Program-made: the position numbers and the translations under genes
Notes under the pieces: generated by a model
Told to the model about the DNA's origin: nothing
Database searches by the model: none
The model's input: only the letters and a program-made list of their open reading frames with translations
In this document: one piece after another, positions 17,282-26,943 of the stretch
Position numbering within the stretch: the stretch's first letter is position 1
Layout of the letters: every line of letters begins with the position of its first letter
Assembly (NCBI GenBank): GCA_963776225.1
Contig: CAVZLL010000004.1
Coordinates: 1,054,001-1,118,000, forward strand
Length of the DNA stretch: 64,000 nucleotides
Source of the DNA: Bog-756 sp963776225
GTDB lineage: Bacteria > Actinomycetota > Acidimicrobiia > Acidimicrobiales > RAAP-2
Reading direction: 5' to 3'

Positions 17282-20200
17282 CCTCGCCACTCCCCCGGAC
17301 CAGCAGGCCCGGGACCGCATCTCCGGTGACCTCGACACCACCCTCTTCGTCGAGGCCGGGGCGGGAACGGGCAAGACGACCGCCCTTGTCGACCGTGTCC
17401 TCGGCCTGGTGACCCAGGGGCGGGCGGAGCTCGAGGCGATCGGCGCGATCACCTTCACCGACAAGGCGGCCGCCGAGCTGCGCGCCCGGATCAGACGGCA
17501 GCTCGAAGAGCGAGCCATCGCGATCGTGGACGAGGAGACAGCAGCTCGCTGCCGAGTGGCGCTCGATCAGCTCGATTCGGCGGCGATCGGCACCCTGCAC
17601 TCGTTCGCTCAGCGACTTCTCACCGAGCACCCGGTCGAGGCCGGGCTCCCCCCTCGGGTCGAGGTCCTCGACGAGGTCAGCTCGACCGTCGCCTTCGAGC
17701 GGCGCTGGCGGATCTTTCGTGACGAGTTGCTGGCCGATCCGGAATTCGAGCGATCGATCCTGCTGCTCGTCGAGACAGGGGTGAAGATGCGCGCCGTGCA
17801 CTCCCTGGCCGTCACCTTCAACGACAACTGGGACCTGGTCGAGGAACGGGTCCGCGCCGACGCCCCGGGGCCACCGACGGTCCATCAGCTTGCAGGTCCG
17901 GTCCTGGACGCGGTCGACTCTGTCTGCAAGGAGCGCTGCAGCGACCCCGAGGACGCGCTGCGGGTCCGTCTCGACGAGATCGCCGCCTGGGTGTCGGGAG
18001 TGCGGCTCGTCGACGACGAGCTGGCATTGCTCGACGCGTTGGGGGAGAAGTCCAGGCCGAGCTTCAGGGCCGGCAATCTGGGCAGGAGCGCCAACTTCGA
18101 CGTCGACGTCAAGGCCCTCAGGGAGAGCGTGCGTGTCGCCGGCGAGCTGGTCGACGGTGTCCGCACCGCGGTGGTGAACGCCTGCGTCGAGCGACTGGCC
18201 GTGGCCATCCGTCGATTCACGATCGAGTCGGCCGAAGGACGGCGACAGGCCGGCCAGCTCGAGTTCCACGACCTCCTGGTCATGGCGCGCGCACTGCTCA
18301 GGCACCCCGAGAACGGCGCACGGGTGAGGGCCCGGCTCCACAGCCGCTATCAGCGTCTGCTTCTCGACGAATTCCAGGACACCGACCCGATCCAGATCGA
18401 GTTGGCCGTGCGGATCGCCGCCGCCGACCCGGCCGCTGAAGCGGCCGGGCGCGCGGGTTGGGAAGAGGTGCCCGTGGCCCCGGGCCATCTGTTCCTGGTC
18501 GGCGACCCCAAACAGTCCATCTACCGCTTCCGGCGCGCGGACATCTCGACCTTTCTGAGAGCTGCGGACCGATTCGGCCGGGAGAGCTCGGGCCAGGTCG
18601 AGCTCACGGCCAACTTCCGCACTGTCGCCCCGGTCGTCGACTGGATCAACCACACCTTCGGGGCGCTGATGGGGGAGACCGATCACCTCGACGTGCCGGT
18701 CCCGTCCCAGCCCCGCTACATCCCCCTCGATCCCATACGCCCCTCCCCCGCATCAGGACCCGCGGTGTCGGTCCTCGGACGGACCGATCGGGCACGGAGT
18801 CTCTCGGCCAGCGATCTCCGCAGGGCCGAAGCCGCTGACGTGGCTGCCACTGTGGTCCGGGCGATCTGTGAGCAGTGGGCGGTGGCCGACCGAAACGACG
18901 GCTGGCGGCCGGCCAGGCTGGCGGACGTCGCGATCCTCCTGCCGGCGCGCACGTCGTTGCCCTACCTCGAGGATGCCCTCGATGCGGCCGGTATCGCCTA
19001 CCGGGCCGAGACCAGCTCGCTCGTCTACGTGAGCCGAGCCGTCCGGGACGTCCTCATGGTGCTCCGGGCGGTCGACGACCCCACCAACCATCTCCATATC
19101 GTCTCCGCGTTGCGCACCCCCCTCCTGGCCTGCGGCGACGACGACCTGTTCCGGTTCAAGTGCGAACGCAACGGCCGGTGGAGCTACCTCGCAGATCAGC
19201 CGGAGACCGTTCCGGACGGCGATCCGGTCCGTCGGGGGCTGCTCTACCTGCGCTCGCTCTACGACGAGCGCAACTGGCTGGCACCCTCTGAGCTCCTGGA
19301 CCGCATCGCCCGGGAGCGGCGGGCCATGGAGTTGGGCTTCGCCGAGGGCCGGCCAAGGGACGTGTGGCGGCGTCTCCGCTTCGTGATCGACCAGGCGCGG
19401 GCCTGGGCCGATGCAACCGGCGGCAACCTGCGCCAGTACCTCGCCTGGGTGGGTCAGCAGACTGCCGAGGGTGCACGGGTGGCCGAGTCCATCCTGCCCG
19501 AGACCGACGACGACGCCGTTCGGATCATGACGATCCACGGTGCCAAGGGTCTCGAGTTCCCGGTCACCATCGTCTCGGGGATGTCGACCCTTCCGGCCAG
19601 ACCACGTGGCGAGCCCGAGGTGGTGTTCCCACCCACCGGGGCAGTGGGCTACAAGGTGGGCCCCGGTCTGACGACGAGCGAGTACGACGCCTGGGCACCC
19701 ATCGACGAGCAGATGGGACTGCACGAACGGATCCGCCTGCTCTACGTGGCCTGCACCCGGGCCCGCGACCACCTCGTGGTCTCCCTGTACCGGAGGGAAC
19801 GGGCCAACTCCCCGGACCCGTCCAAGCGCACCAACGCCGAGCTTCTGCTCGACGGGATGGGACGGTTGGTGGACGAGGTTCCCGATGCCGTCGAGCCGGC
19901 CGACGGCATCTCGGTGGCGGTCGTGGCTCCGGCACCACCACCTCCGTTCGAGGTGTGGTCCAGTGAACGCAGCGCCGCATTGGAGCAGGCGGGGCGCCCG
20001 ACCACCGTCGCCGCCACCGCGCTGACCGAGGACGGAGCGCCGGACGTCGAGGGCGAGCCCGACCCGGGGCTGCAGAAGCGACCGCGGGACCTGGACCTCC
20101 CGCCGTGGCTCAAGGGACGGTACGGCACCGCGGTCGGCCGGGCCGTGCACGGTGTCCTGCAGACGATCGACCTCGCCACCGGTGCCGGACTCGACGCCGC

Positions 20201-20654
20201 GGTGGCCGCCCAGTGCGAGGCCGAGGCGATCCCCGACCAGGCCGCCGTCGTGCGTGAGCTGACCACCCGAGCCCTCGGGTCACCCTCGGTGCGTGCGGCC
20301 GCCACGAGCGAGCACTGGCGCGAGGTCTATGCCTGCGTCCCGGTTCACGGGCGGCTCCTCGAGGGCTACATCGATCTGCTGTACCGCGCTCCGGACGGCC
20401 TGGTCGTCATCGACTACAAGACATCCAACACGGCCGATCCCGAAGAGCTCGAGCGGCGGGTCGAGGGGTATCGGATCCAGGGGGCCTCGTACGCGATCAG
20501 CGTCGAAGCCGCAACCGACGAGCCGGTCTCCCGGGTGACGTTCGTCTTCCTCACGCCCGTCGGGGCGGTCGAGGCCGACCTTCCCAGCCTCGACGCGACG
20601 ATGAACGAGGTGCGGAATCTCGTCGGCAGCGGGCGTGGATCGACGACACCATGA
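17253..20654 (+). CDS. AddA-like UvrD/RecB-family helicase-nuclease
   Basis: 1133 aa. Superfamily-1 motifs appear in order: Walker A GAGTGKT (36-42), FTDKAAAELRARI, motif II DEFQDTDP (near 372), motif III VGDPKQSIYRFRRAD, motif IV ELTANFRT, motif V TIHGAKGLEFPV and motif VI LLYVACTRARDHLV. The C-terminal nuclease shows EGYIDLLYR and VVIDYKT (near 1050). It unwinds and degrades DNA ends before RecA loading. The gene overlaps the AddB-like gene, so both subunits are coupled; the arrangement corresponds to AddAB rather than RecBCD. Confidence 0.9.
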   Translation: MTTRTALVPDLATPPDQQARDRISGDLDTTLFVEAGAGTGKTTALVDRVLGLVTQGRAELEAIGAITFTDKAAAELRARIRRQLEERAIAIVDEETAARCRVALDQLDSAAIGTLHSFAQRLLTEHPVEAGLPPRVEVLDEVSSTVAFERRWRIFRDELLADPEFERSILLLVETGVKMRAVHSLAVTFNDNWDLVEERVRADAPGPPTVHQLAGPVLDAVDSVCKERCSDPEDALRVRLDEIAAWVSGVRLVDDELALLDALGEKSRPSFRAGNLGRSANFDVDVKALRESVRVAGELVDGVRTAVVNACVERLAVAIRRFTIESAEGRRQAGQLEFHDLLVMARALLRHPENGARVRARLHSRYQRLLLDEFQDTDPIQIELAVRIAAADPAAEAAGRAGWEEVPVAPGHLFLVGDPKQSIYRFRRADISTFLRAADRFGRESSGQVELTANFRTVAPVVDWINHTFGALMGETDHLDVPVPSQPRYIPLDPIRPSPASGPAVSVLGRTDRARSLSASDLRRAEAADVAATVVRAICEQWAVADRNDGWRPARLADVAILLPARTSLPYLEDALDAAGIAYRAETSSLVYVSRAVRDVLMVLRAVDDPTNHLHIVSALRTPLLACGDDDLFRFKCERNGRWSYLADQPETVPDGDPVRRGLLYLRSLYDERNWLAPSELLDRIARERRAMELGFAEGRPRDVWRRLRFVIDQARAWADATGGNLRQYLAWVGQQTAEGARVAESILPETDDDAVRIMTIHGAKGLEFPVTIVSGMSTLPARPRGEPEVVFPPTGAVGYKVGPGLTTSEYDAWAPIDEQMGLHERIRLLYVACTRARDHLVVSLYRRERANSPDPSKRTNAELLLDGMGRLVDEVPDAVEPADGISVAVVAPAPPPPFEVWSSERSAALEQAGRPTTVAATALTEDGAPDVEGEPDPGLQKRPRDLDLPPWLKGRYGTAVGRAVHGVLQTIDLATGAGLDAAVAAQCEAEAIPDQAAVVRELTTRALGSPSVRAAATSEHWREVYACVPVHGRLLEGYIDLLYRAPDGLVVIDYKTSNTADPEELERRVEGYRIQGASYAISVEAATDEPVSRVTFVFLTPVGAVEADLPSLDATMNEVRNLVGSGRGSTTP

Positions 20655-20835
20655 CGGCCTGAGAGCTCGCCGACCTGGGAGTTTCCGGCGGATCGGCGCC
20701 GGTCTCCCGTGGTCCCCCAGTCCGGAGGTGCCGCGGATCCCCACTCCCGCATCCCCATCTGCCCGCTCGACGCAACCGGGTGCGAACATGGTCCCATCGG
20801 TCCCGACGGGGGAGCGACGACCCCGAGGGGGAGAG

Positions 20836-21459
20836 ATGGAACACCTGGTAGCCGCAACGAGTTCCGGACCCAGCGCTGGGCTGCTGTTCGTCTACATCGT
20901 GCTGTACCTCGTGATCTCCCTCGGGGTATGGGGCGCCTACAAGAAGGCATCGCCCCAGGGAGACCCCGCCTGGGCCGCCTTCATCCCCATCTACAACTTC
21001 ATCGTCCTTTTGAAGGTCGCCGGGCGTCCGGTGACCTGGGCCTGGTTCCTGCTCCTGGCGATCATCCCCTTCGTCGGCGGCCTGGCCCTCCTGGTGGTAT
21101 CGATCATCGTGCTCAACGATGTCTCGAAGAGCTTCGGCCACGGAGCGGGGTTCACCGTCGGGCTCGTGCTGCTCGCACCCATCTTCTGGTACATCCTCTG
21201 GTTGGGACCGAGCAGCTACCGGGGCCCTGCCGGCCCGGCGGGTGCCACCTTCGGCAGCGGCGGCTACGGCCAGTACCCGGCCCAGAGTGGGTATCCGGCC
21301 TCCGGTGGGTACCCACCGGCACCACCCTCCTACCCGCCCGCGACCCCCGGGCAGGGATCAGCGCTCCCTCCGCCTCCCCCCGGTCGGATGCCTCCACCGC
21401 CGGCGGCTCCGCCGCCTCCCGGGCCCCCCGGACCGATGCCCCCCGAGCAACCGTCCTGA
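20836..21459 (+). CDS. DUF5684-type membrane protein with Pro/Gly-rich tail
   Basis: 207 aa from ATG 20836, preceded by a GAGGGGGAGAG ribosome-binding site. Four hydrophobic helices occupy about residues 10-125, with family-like stretches GVWGAYKKASPQGDPAWAAF and IPIYNFIVLLKVAGRP. The cytosolic or external C-terminal 80 residues are almost only Pro, Gly, Tyr, Ser and Ala. The function of the family is unknown. Two longer in-frame extensions upstream lack ribosome-binding sites and are ignored. Confidence 0.7.
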   Translation: MEHLVAATSSGPSAGLLFVYIVLYLVISLGVWGAYKKASPQGDPAWAAFIPIYNFIVLLKVAGRPVTWAWFLLLAIIPFVGGLALLVVSIIVLNDVSKSFGHGAGFTVGLVLLAPIFWYILWLGPSSYRGPAGPAGATFGSGGYGQYPAQSGYPASGGYPPAPPSYPPATPGQGSALPPPPPGRMPPPPAAPPPPGPPGPMPPEQPS

Positions 21460-21534
21460 ACCGGTGGTCTCCGCCTGGTGCGCAACCGGCGCGCCGGGCC
21501 GCTCAGGAGGCGGCGCTCTCGACGAGACCGGTCG

Positions 21535-22023
21535 TCATGCAGGGCCTCCCGGCTCGGTCCCGGCGTCGAGCGCGAGGCGCATCTCGGCCAGGCGGGCCGC
21601 CTTGGCAGCCCGTTCGTCGCGGAACGCGCCGATCCGGGCCAGGGTGTCGTCCAGGCGCTCGAGGAGCCGCTGGTTGGCCACGATGGCTTCGTCGACCAGC
21701 TGGCTGCGTCGTTCTGCCGACGCGTCGCCCCACCGGAACTCGGACCGGATCCTGTCGAGGGCGTCGATGTCCTCGGTCTCGAGCACCACGCGAACCTCGG
21801 CCAGCGAGAAGCCGAGGAGCTCCTGCAGGTCGCGGATCCGGGTGACCCGGGCCATGTCGGTCTGGGAGTACAGACGCTCGCCCCTCCCGCGGTGGTCGCT
21901 CGGCAGGATGAGCCCGAGCTCCTCCCAGTAACGCAGGGTGCGGGTGGTGACCCCGGTCAGCTTCGCCAGTTCACCGATCCGGAGCACCAGCGGCGCGGCG
22001 CGGGCCGCACTCCGCGTGGTCAC
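21535..22023 (-). CDS. MerR-family transcriptional regulator
   Basis: 162 aa from the GTG at 22023, which overlaps the MFS stop (GTGA). The MerR-type helix-turn-helix and wing read IGELAKLTGVTTRTLRYWEE and GRGERLYSQTDMARVTRI, followed by a long dimerisation helix. No Cys cluster for metals is present in the short C-terminal region, so the effector is more likely an organic compound. It is transcribed behind the exporter it probably controls; a MerR-like operator lies at 23932-23961. Confidence 0.85.
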   Translation of the reverse strand: MTTRSAARAAPLVLRIGELAKLTGVTTRTLRYWEELGLILPSDHRGRGERLYSQTDMARVTRIRDLQELLGFSLAEVRVVLETEDIDALDRIRSEFRWGDASAERRSQLVDEAIVANQRLLERLDDTLARIGAFRDERAAKAARLAEMRLALDAGTEPGGPA

Positions 22024-23840
22024 CGTGCCCCCACCGGCGACGGGCCGACCGGTCGGGCGCCGGCCGTGCCCGGGTCCCCGTCCGTCCCGGCGCCTCCGTC
22101 CCCGACCGGCACCGGCTCGCTGTAGACGTAGCGTCCCCCGCGGAGCCAGGACGCCCAGGCGGCGAACAGGCTCACCACGATGGCGAAGTCGAAGGCGGCG
22201 TGCAGGCCGGTCCGGAACGACGAACCGATCAGTTCCGGGAAGAATCGCCGTCCGGTGAGCGTGGCCTGCTGGGTCGCGGTGAGCTGACTCAGCACGTGTG
22301 CGCCGACCAGATGCTGCACCGGGTCGTAGCCGAGGAATGCCGCGAACAGCGTCGACACCGGCGAGAGGTGCGCGACCCGCTCGGCCACATCGCTCGGGAC
22401 ACCATGGGCCTCCAATCCGTGGAGGAGGTTGGCCGGGAGCGACGCCATCAGCCCCACGATCATGAGGGTGAAGAAGATGCCGATGGACAGCACCTGGGCC
22501 GAGTTCTGGAACGTGGTGTTCATCCCCGATCCCGCGCCGCGGTGCTGTGCGGGCAGGCTGTTCATGACCCCCGCCCGGTTGGGCGAGCCGAACGCCGCCA
22601 TGGTCAGACCGGTGAAGAGCAGCAGCACCGCGAAGAGCCAGTAGGGGAAGTCGACCGGGAGGAGCTCGAGCAGGAAGAGCCCGAGCGCCGAGCCGAGCAT
22701 GCCGCCGGTCGCGAAGGGCCGGGCCCCATAGCGATCCGAGAGGATGCCCGAGATGGGCCCAGCGATCAGGAACCCGAGGGTGAGCGGCAGCATGGCGATC
22801 CCCGCCCAGAGCGGCGTGACGCTGAACGCGTACCCGTGCAGCGGCAACCAGATCCCCTGCAGCCAGATGATCATCATGAACATCAGGCCGCCCCGGCTGA
22901 GCGCGGCGAGGAAGCTGGCCAGCACGCCGCTGGTGAACGCCCGGATCTTGAACAGCTGGAGCCGGAACATCGGCTGGGGAACCTTGGTCTCGATCACGCA
23001 GAACACGATCAGCAGGGCCACGCCGAGGGCGAGCGAACCGAGCACCAGGGGGTTGGTCCACCCCATCACGTGGTCTCCGTAGGGCTCGATGCCGTAGGTG
23101 ATCCCCACCATCACCAGCACCAGCCCGAGGGCGAAGGTCAGGTTGCCCGGCCAGTCGATGCGGGCCGGCCGGCGCGGGCTGGTCTCGCGCAGCCGCAGGT
23201 AGCCGAAGACCGTGGCGAAGAGCCCGATCGGGACCGACACCAGGAAGATGAGCCGCCAGTTGACCGGGGCCAGCAGGCCCCCGAGGACGAGACCGATGAA
23301 GGTCCCGCTGAAGGCGGCGGCCTGGTTGACGCCGAGGGCCATCCCACGTTGGTCGTCCGGGAAGACGTCGGTCAGGATGGCCGACGAGTTGGCCATGAGC
23401 ATGGCCGCGCCGACCCCCTGGAAGATCCGCATGGTGATGAGCCAGATCCCGGCGGCGTGACCGGTCATCCAGGTGATGCTCAGCATGAGCGAGAAGAACG
23501 TGAACACCGCGAACCCGAGGTTGTAGGTCCGGACCCTGCCGTAGATGTCCCCCATGCGTCCGAGGCTGACGACGAGCACACTGGTCACGACGAGGAACCC
23601 GAGGATCATCCAGAGCAGGTAGAAGGTGTTCCCCGGCTCGAGCGGGTCGATCCCGATCCCCCGGAAGATGTCGGGAAGGGAGATCAGCACGATGGATCCG
23701 TCGATGGTGGCCATCAGCATGCCGAGGGTCGAGATGAAGAGGGCGACCCACTTGTAGTTGGAGGGCAGGTCTGCGAGCGTGGCCGACGCCCGCCCACGGT
23801 GTCCGTCCACGCGGCTCGTCACCTGGTCGAGCGCTGCCAC
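22020..23840 (-). CDS. DHA2-family MFS exporter (EmrB/QacA type)
   Basis: 606 aa from GTG 23840, with GGAGG 5 nt upstream. Fourteen hydrophobic helices; motif LGRMGDIYGRVR (motif A of MFS), ATIDGSIVLISLPDI in helix 1 (motif D1) and GGLLAPVNWRLIFLV (motif C/E region) identify the drug:H+ antiporter-2 group. The C-terminal tail is acidic and Pro/Gly rich. It is coupled by overlap to a MerR regulator, the classical arrangement of an inducible drug efflux operon. The substrate is unknown. Confidence 0.88.
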   Translation of the reverse strand: MAALDQVTSRVDGHRGRASATLADLPSNYKWVALFISTLGMLMATIDGSIVLISLPDIFRGIGIDPLEPGNTFYLLWMILGFLVVTSVLVVSLGRMGDIYGRVRTYNLGFAVFTFFSLMLSITWMTGHAAGIWLITMRIFQGVGAAMLMANSSAILTDVFPDDQRGMALGVNQAAAFSGTFIGLVLGGLLAPVNWRLIFLVSVPIGLFATVFGYLRLRETSPRRPARIDWPGNLTFALGLVLVMVGITYGIEPYGDHVMGWTNPLVLGSLALGVALLIVFCVIETKVPQPMFRLQLFKIRAFTSGVLASFLAALSRGGLMFMMIIWLQGIWLPLHGYAFSVTPLWAGIAMLPLTLGFLIAGPISGILSDRYGARPFATGGMLGSALGLFLLELLPVDFPYWLFAVLLLFTGLTMAAFGSPNRAGVMNSLPAQHRGAGSGMNTTFQNSAQVLSIGIFFTLMIVGLMASLPANLLHGLEAHGVPSDVAERVAHLSPVSTLFAAFLGYDPVQHLVGAHVLSQLTATQQATLTGRRFFPELIGSSFRTGLHAAFDFAIVVSLFAAWASWLRGGRYVYSEPVPVGDGGAGTDGDPGTAGARPVGPSPVGAR

Positions 23841-23931
23841 AAGACCTCCACGTCCTCCAGTGCCGCCGGAGCTGATCCCCGATGGATCTCAGGTTCCATC
23901 CGGACCGATCCCCGGCTCACCCAACCTCAAT

Positions 23932-23961
23932 AACGTAAATCTACCTTAACGTTTACGTCAA
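23932..23961 (-). promoter_or_regulatory. MerR-type promoter/operator of the MFS-MerR operon
   Basis: On the minus strand, TTGACG (23956-23961) and TACGTT (23932-23937) are separated by 18 nt. The whole element carries a 7-bp inverted repeat, ACGTAAA (23933-23939) and TTTACGT (23952-23958), with a 12-nt centre. A dyad inside a long spacer is the hallmark of MerR-activated promoters. The octamer CTTAACGT in the centre recurs at 23997-24004 in front of the divergent lipoprotein gene, so the same regulator might touch both. Confidence 0.6.
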
Positions 23962-23970
23962 GCACAAGGA

Positions 23971-23989
23971 GGACCGCGCCTTGCGGTCC
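23971..23989. other. Perfect 7-bp hairpin between divergent promoters
   Basis: GGACCGC-GCCTT-GCGGTCC forms a stem of seven GC-rich pairs with a 5-nt loop. There is no T-run on either side. It lies between the MFS promoter and the lipoprotein start; it may be an extra operator or a boundary element rather than a terminator. Confidence 0.4.
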
Positions 23990-24015
23990 GGGTTGACTTA
24001 ACGTCGTGGACAGCA

Positions 24016-24884
24016 ATGCGCAGATCCACCCCGACGGCGAACCCACCGGGGAACGGGGCCTCGGCCCTGCGCCCGGGCACACTGGTTGCGGCAATGCTCG
24101 CGGCGCTGCTCCTCGGCGGGTGCGAGTTCGGCCCTGGTGGGCTCGACCACGCCGACCGCGGTCTCGGTCACGGCAGTCCCGTCCCCGACCACCACGGCTG
24201 CCGCGCCGCATCGGCGAGGTGGCGGTCGCGTTCCCGGTGGTGGCGTGCTCGGGCGCACCGGGTGGCTCCACCCCCACGACCGCGGCCACCGGATGGCGAC
24301 CGAGCGTCCTCCTGGCTCCGATCCCCACCGCCCTGGTGGGCAAGGTCACCTTCTTCTCCGATGGCGTGCACACCGTGCTGGGCCCCGCCGGGTGGACCTG
24401 TTCGACCGTCGCGCCCGAGCCGGGGACCACCGGGCTGGCGGTCTACCCGTCGGACGATCCGGACCCGCCGATCGTCGGGCCCCCGTCGCCCGGCACGGAG
24501 GGAGTCTTCGCCACGTTCGGGACGACCGGGCGGACGTCCGGGGTGACACTGGTCTGCAACCTCTTCACGATCCCGGCGTGGCAGGCCCGCTCCGCCCAGT
24601 GCCCGGCGACCAAACCGGCCGGCGAGCAGAGCTCGACGCCGACCCCGGACATCGCCGACGTCACCGATCCGGCGGGAGTGGTCGGGAGCTTGGCCGGGTC
24701 CGGTGGTCAGTTCGCGGTGACCGGGTCGGTCATCTTCCCGCAGGTGCAGCCTGCGGTCTCCGACGGGACCAGTCTTCCGGCCGCCGTCGAGTCGTGCGCG
24801 ATGGCGGACGCGTCGCTCTGCCCGACCATCCTCTCCGACTTCGACGTGCGTGAATTCCCGGTGCCCGTGGCACAAGGGAGATAG
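24016..24884 (+). CDS. Secreted lipoprotein, two frameshifts
   Basis: The start (ATG 24016) gives a lipoprotein signal peptide ending LAALLLGGC, but the same frame soon becomes an Arg-rich shadow. A Ser/Thr/Pro linker (SSALVGSTTPTAVSV) then appears in the next frame, and from about 24220 a folded domain (IGEVAVAFPVVACSG, later GVTLVCNLFTIPAW, with several Cys) runs in a third frame to the TAG at 24882-24884. Both shifts are +1. Removing one base near 24122-24130 and one near 24195-24225 restores about 289 codons. Function unknown; four or more Cys suggest disulfides. Either an assembly artefact or a dying gene. Confidence 0.5.
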
Positions 24885-24962
24885 CGAGTCGGCCGTAGCG
24901 GGGCACGGTGCGATTCGGATTCTCACTCCTCGGCGGGACGCGAGCACCCACCGTGGAATTGA

Positions 24963-24991
24963 TTGACGTGGCCACACCTCACCCGTAGGTT
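24963..24991 (+). promoter_or_regulatory. Promoter of the FtsH-like gene
   Basis: TTGACG (24963-24968) and TAGGTT (24986-24991) with exactly 17 nt between them form a near-consensus sigma-70-type promoter. The TTG at 24963 is therefore a -35 base triplet, not a start codon. Transcription would begin near 24998, leaving a short leader that contains the GGGAGGG ribosome-binding site before GTG 25023. Confidence 0.65.
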
Positions 24992-25022
24992 CAGCAGCAG
25001 GGACACCTCGGGAGGGCAGGCC

Positions 25023-26857
25023 GTGGACCAGGATCAGCATGTCGACCCCGATCTCGGGGTCAACGTCGGCGACGCCGACGACCTCGAAGCAATCGGCCTC
25101 GGAGCACTCGGTCGCAGCGGCATCGCTGCCCTCTCCACCACCGACGTGGGCGCCCATCGCGACCGGACCCGCGCCACCCGCCTCCGTCGGGTGGCCCTGC
25201 TCCTCGCCCCGATCGCCCTCCTGCTGGTTCTCCGGGACGTGCTCGCCCCGGGACTGGCCCTGCCCGCGCCGTCGCTGCCGTCCTCCCTCACCCCCTACCT
25301 CGTGCCGATGGTCCTCATCCTCGTGCTGGTCTCGGTGATGGTGGTCCCGATGCTCGCCGCCGGCCGCTCGCCCCACATCCTCTTCCGGCCAGACGAGCTC
25401 ACCATGACCTTCGACGACGTCCGGGGTTCGGCCGGATTGGTCGAGGAGGTGCAGAAGACCCTCAACCTGTTCCTCGCCCACCGCACCTTCGCCGAGCAGA
25501 TGGGGGGGTCACCGCGCAAGGCGATCCTCTTCGAGGGGCCGCCGGGCACCGGCAAGACCTACATGGCCAAGGCCATGGCGTCCGAGGCCGGCGTTCCCTT
25601 CCTGTTCGTCTCGTCGTCCGCCTTCCAGTCGATGTTCTACGGACAGACCAACCGCAAGATCCGGGCCTACTTCAAGCAGCTGCGGAGCCACGCCCGGCGC
25701 GAGGGCGGGGCGATCGGCTTCATCGAGGAGCTCGACGCCATCGGGGCGAGACGGGGAACCGGCTCTCCAGGGCGAAGGGGTGCCCGGTGTGGTCAACGAA
25801 CTGCTCATCCAGCTGCAGTCCTTCGAACAGACCCCGTTGTCCCTTCGTGCGAAAGGGAAGCTGATCGACGCGGTCAACGCGTGGCTCCCGGCCGGCCGGA
25901 GGATCCCTGCACCGGCCCATACCCCGGCCAACATCCTGGTCATCGGGGCGACCAACCGGGCGTCGGACCTCGACCCCGCACTGGTGCGACCCGGACGTTT
26001 CGACCGCAACATCTACTTCGGCCTGCCGGGGCGGGCCGGACGGCGGGACATCATCGACTACTACCTCGACCGCAAGGCGCACGAGCCAGAGCTCGACGAC
26101 CCGGAGCGGCGGGAGACCCTGGCCGCCCTCTCCGCCGGGTACTCGCCGGTGATGATCGAGCACCTGCTCGACGAGTCCCTGGTCTGGGCCCTGCGGCGCG
26201 GCGCCACCCGCCTCTCCTGGGACGACCTCCAGCGCGCCAAGATGACCGAGGAGATCGGCCTCGCACAACCGGTCGAGTACACCGAGGCCGAACGCCGGAC
26301 CATCGCCACCCACGAGGCCGGGCACGCCACGGTGGCCTGGTTGGTCGGAAAGGGGCGCACGCTCGAGGTGCTCTCCATCGTCAAGCGCAAGGACGCGCTC
26401 GGACTGCTGAGCCACTCCGAGACCGAGGAACGCTTCACCAAGACCAAGTCGGAGATGCGCGGCGCTCATCGACATCGCCTTCGGGGGCATGGTGGCCGAG
26501 GAGCTGTTCTTCGGCGAGTCCTCGAGCGGGGTCGCCGGCGACCTCCAGGCGGCCACCCTGACCGCCTGCCAGATGATCGGGCTGCTCGGCATGGGCAGCT
26601 CGCTCATCTCGTCCTTGGCCATCGAGTACCCCGCAGGCGGCATGGTCTCCAAGTTGCTCTCGAGTGACGCCGGCCGGGCCGAGGTCGAGGATCTCCTGGC
26701 CGATGCCAAGGCATCGGTGACCCAGATGCTCGACGACCACCGCCCGGTGGTCGAGGTCCTGCGGGACGCATTGCTCGAGCGCAACGAGCTCATCGGCGCG
26801 GAGATCCTCGAGGTGATCCGCGGCGCCCGCCCGGTCCGCTCACCCAGCCCCATCTAG
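25023..26857 (+). CDS. FtsH-like membrane AAA+ zinc metalloprotease, two frameshifts
   Basis: About 611 aa after removing one base near 25757-25768 and one near 26457-26464; both shifts are +1. GTG 25023 follows a GGGAGGG site. Two N-terminal membrane helices (RVALLLAPIALLLVLRDVL; LVPMVLILVLVSVMVVPML) precede the AAA+ module: Walker A GPPGTGKT (near 172), Walker B region IGFIEELDAIG, where Glu replaces the usual Asp, and the second region of homology IGATNRASDLDPALVRPG. The M41 peptidase has the zinc motif HEAGH (near 430), and a third-ligand region GDLQAATLTACQMIG. It would degrade membrane or misfolded proteins. Walker B and sequence style differ from housekeeping FtsH, so this is a paralogue. 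Confidence 0.72.
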
Positions 26858-26885
26858 AAGCCGCCAGGCACCGCTCGACCACCAC

Positions 26886-26916
26886 GGTCCCTCCTCGTCC
26901 GCAGACGGGAGGGACC
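26886..26916 (+). terminator. Terminator hairpin of the FtsH-like gene
   Basis: GGTCCCTCC (26886-26894), a bulged T, CGTC, loop CGCA, GACG and GGAGGGACC (26908-26916) form a 13-bp stem 28 nt after the stop codon. The stem is GC-rich and has no T-run, as usual in high-GC actinobacteria. Confidence 0.6.
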
Positions 26917-26943
26917 CCGGCGGGATCGGATGCCGAGCCGGCC

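Noticed and set aside
21535..23751. A 738-codon minus-strand frame spanning MerR and MFS
   Set aside because: Only its last 162 codons are real (MerR). The rest is a shadow of the MFS gene in another frame, not a fusion protein.
24963..25022. TTG at 24963 as start of the FtsH-like protein
   Set aside because: It is part of a TTGACG -35 box with a TAGGTT -10 at 17 nt; GTG 25023 has a ribosome-binding site.
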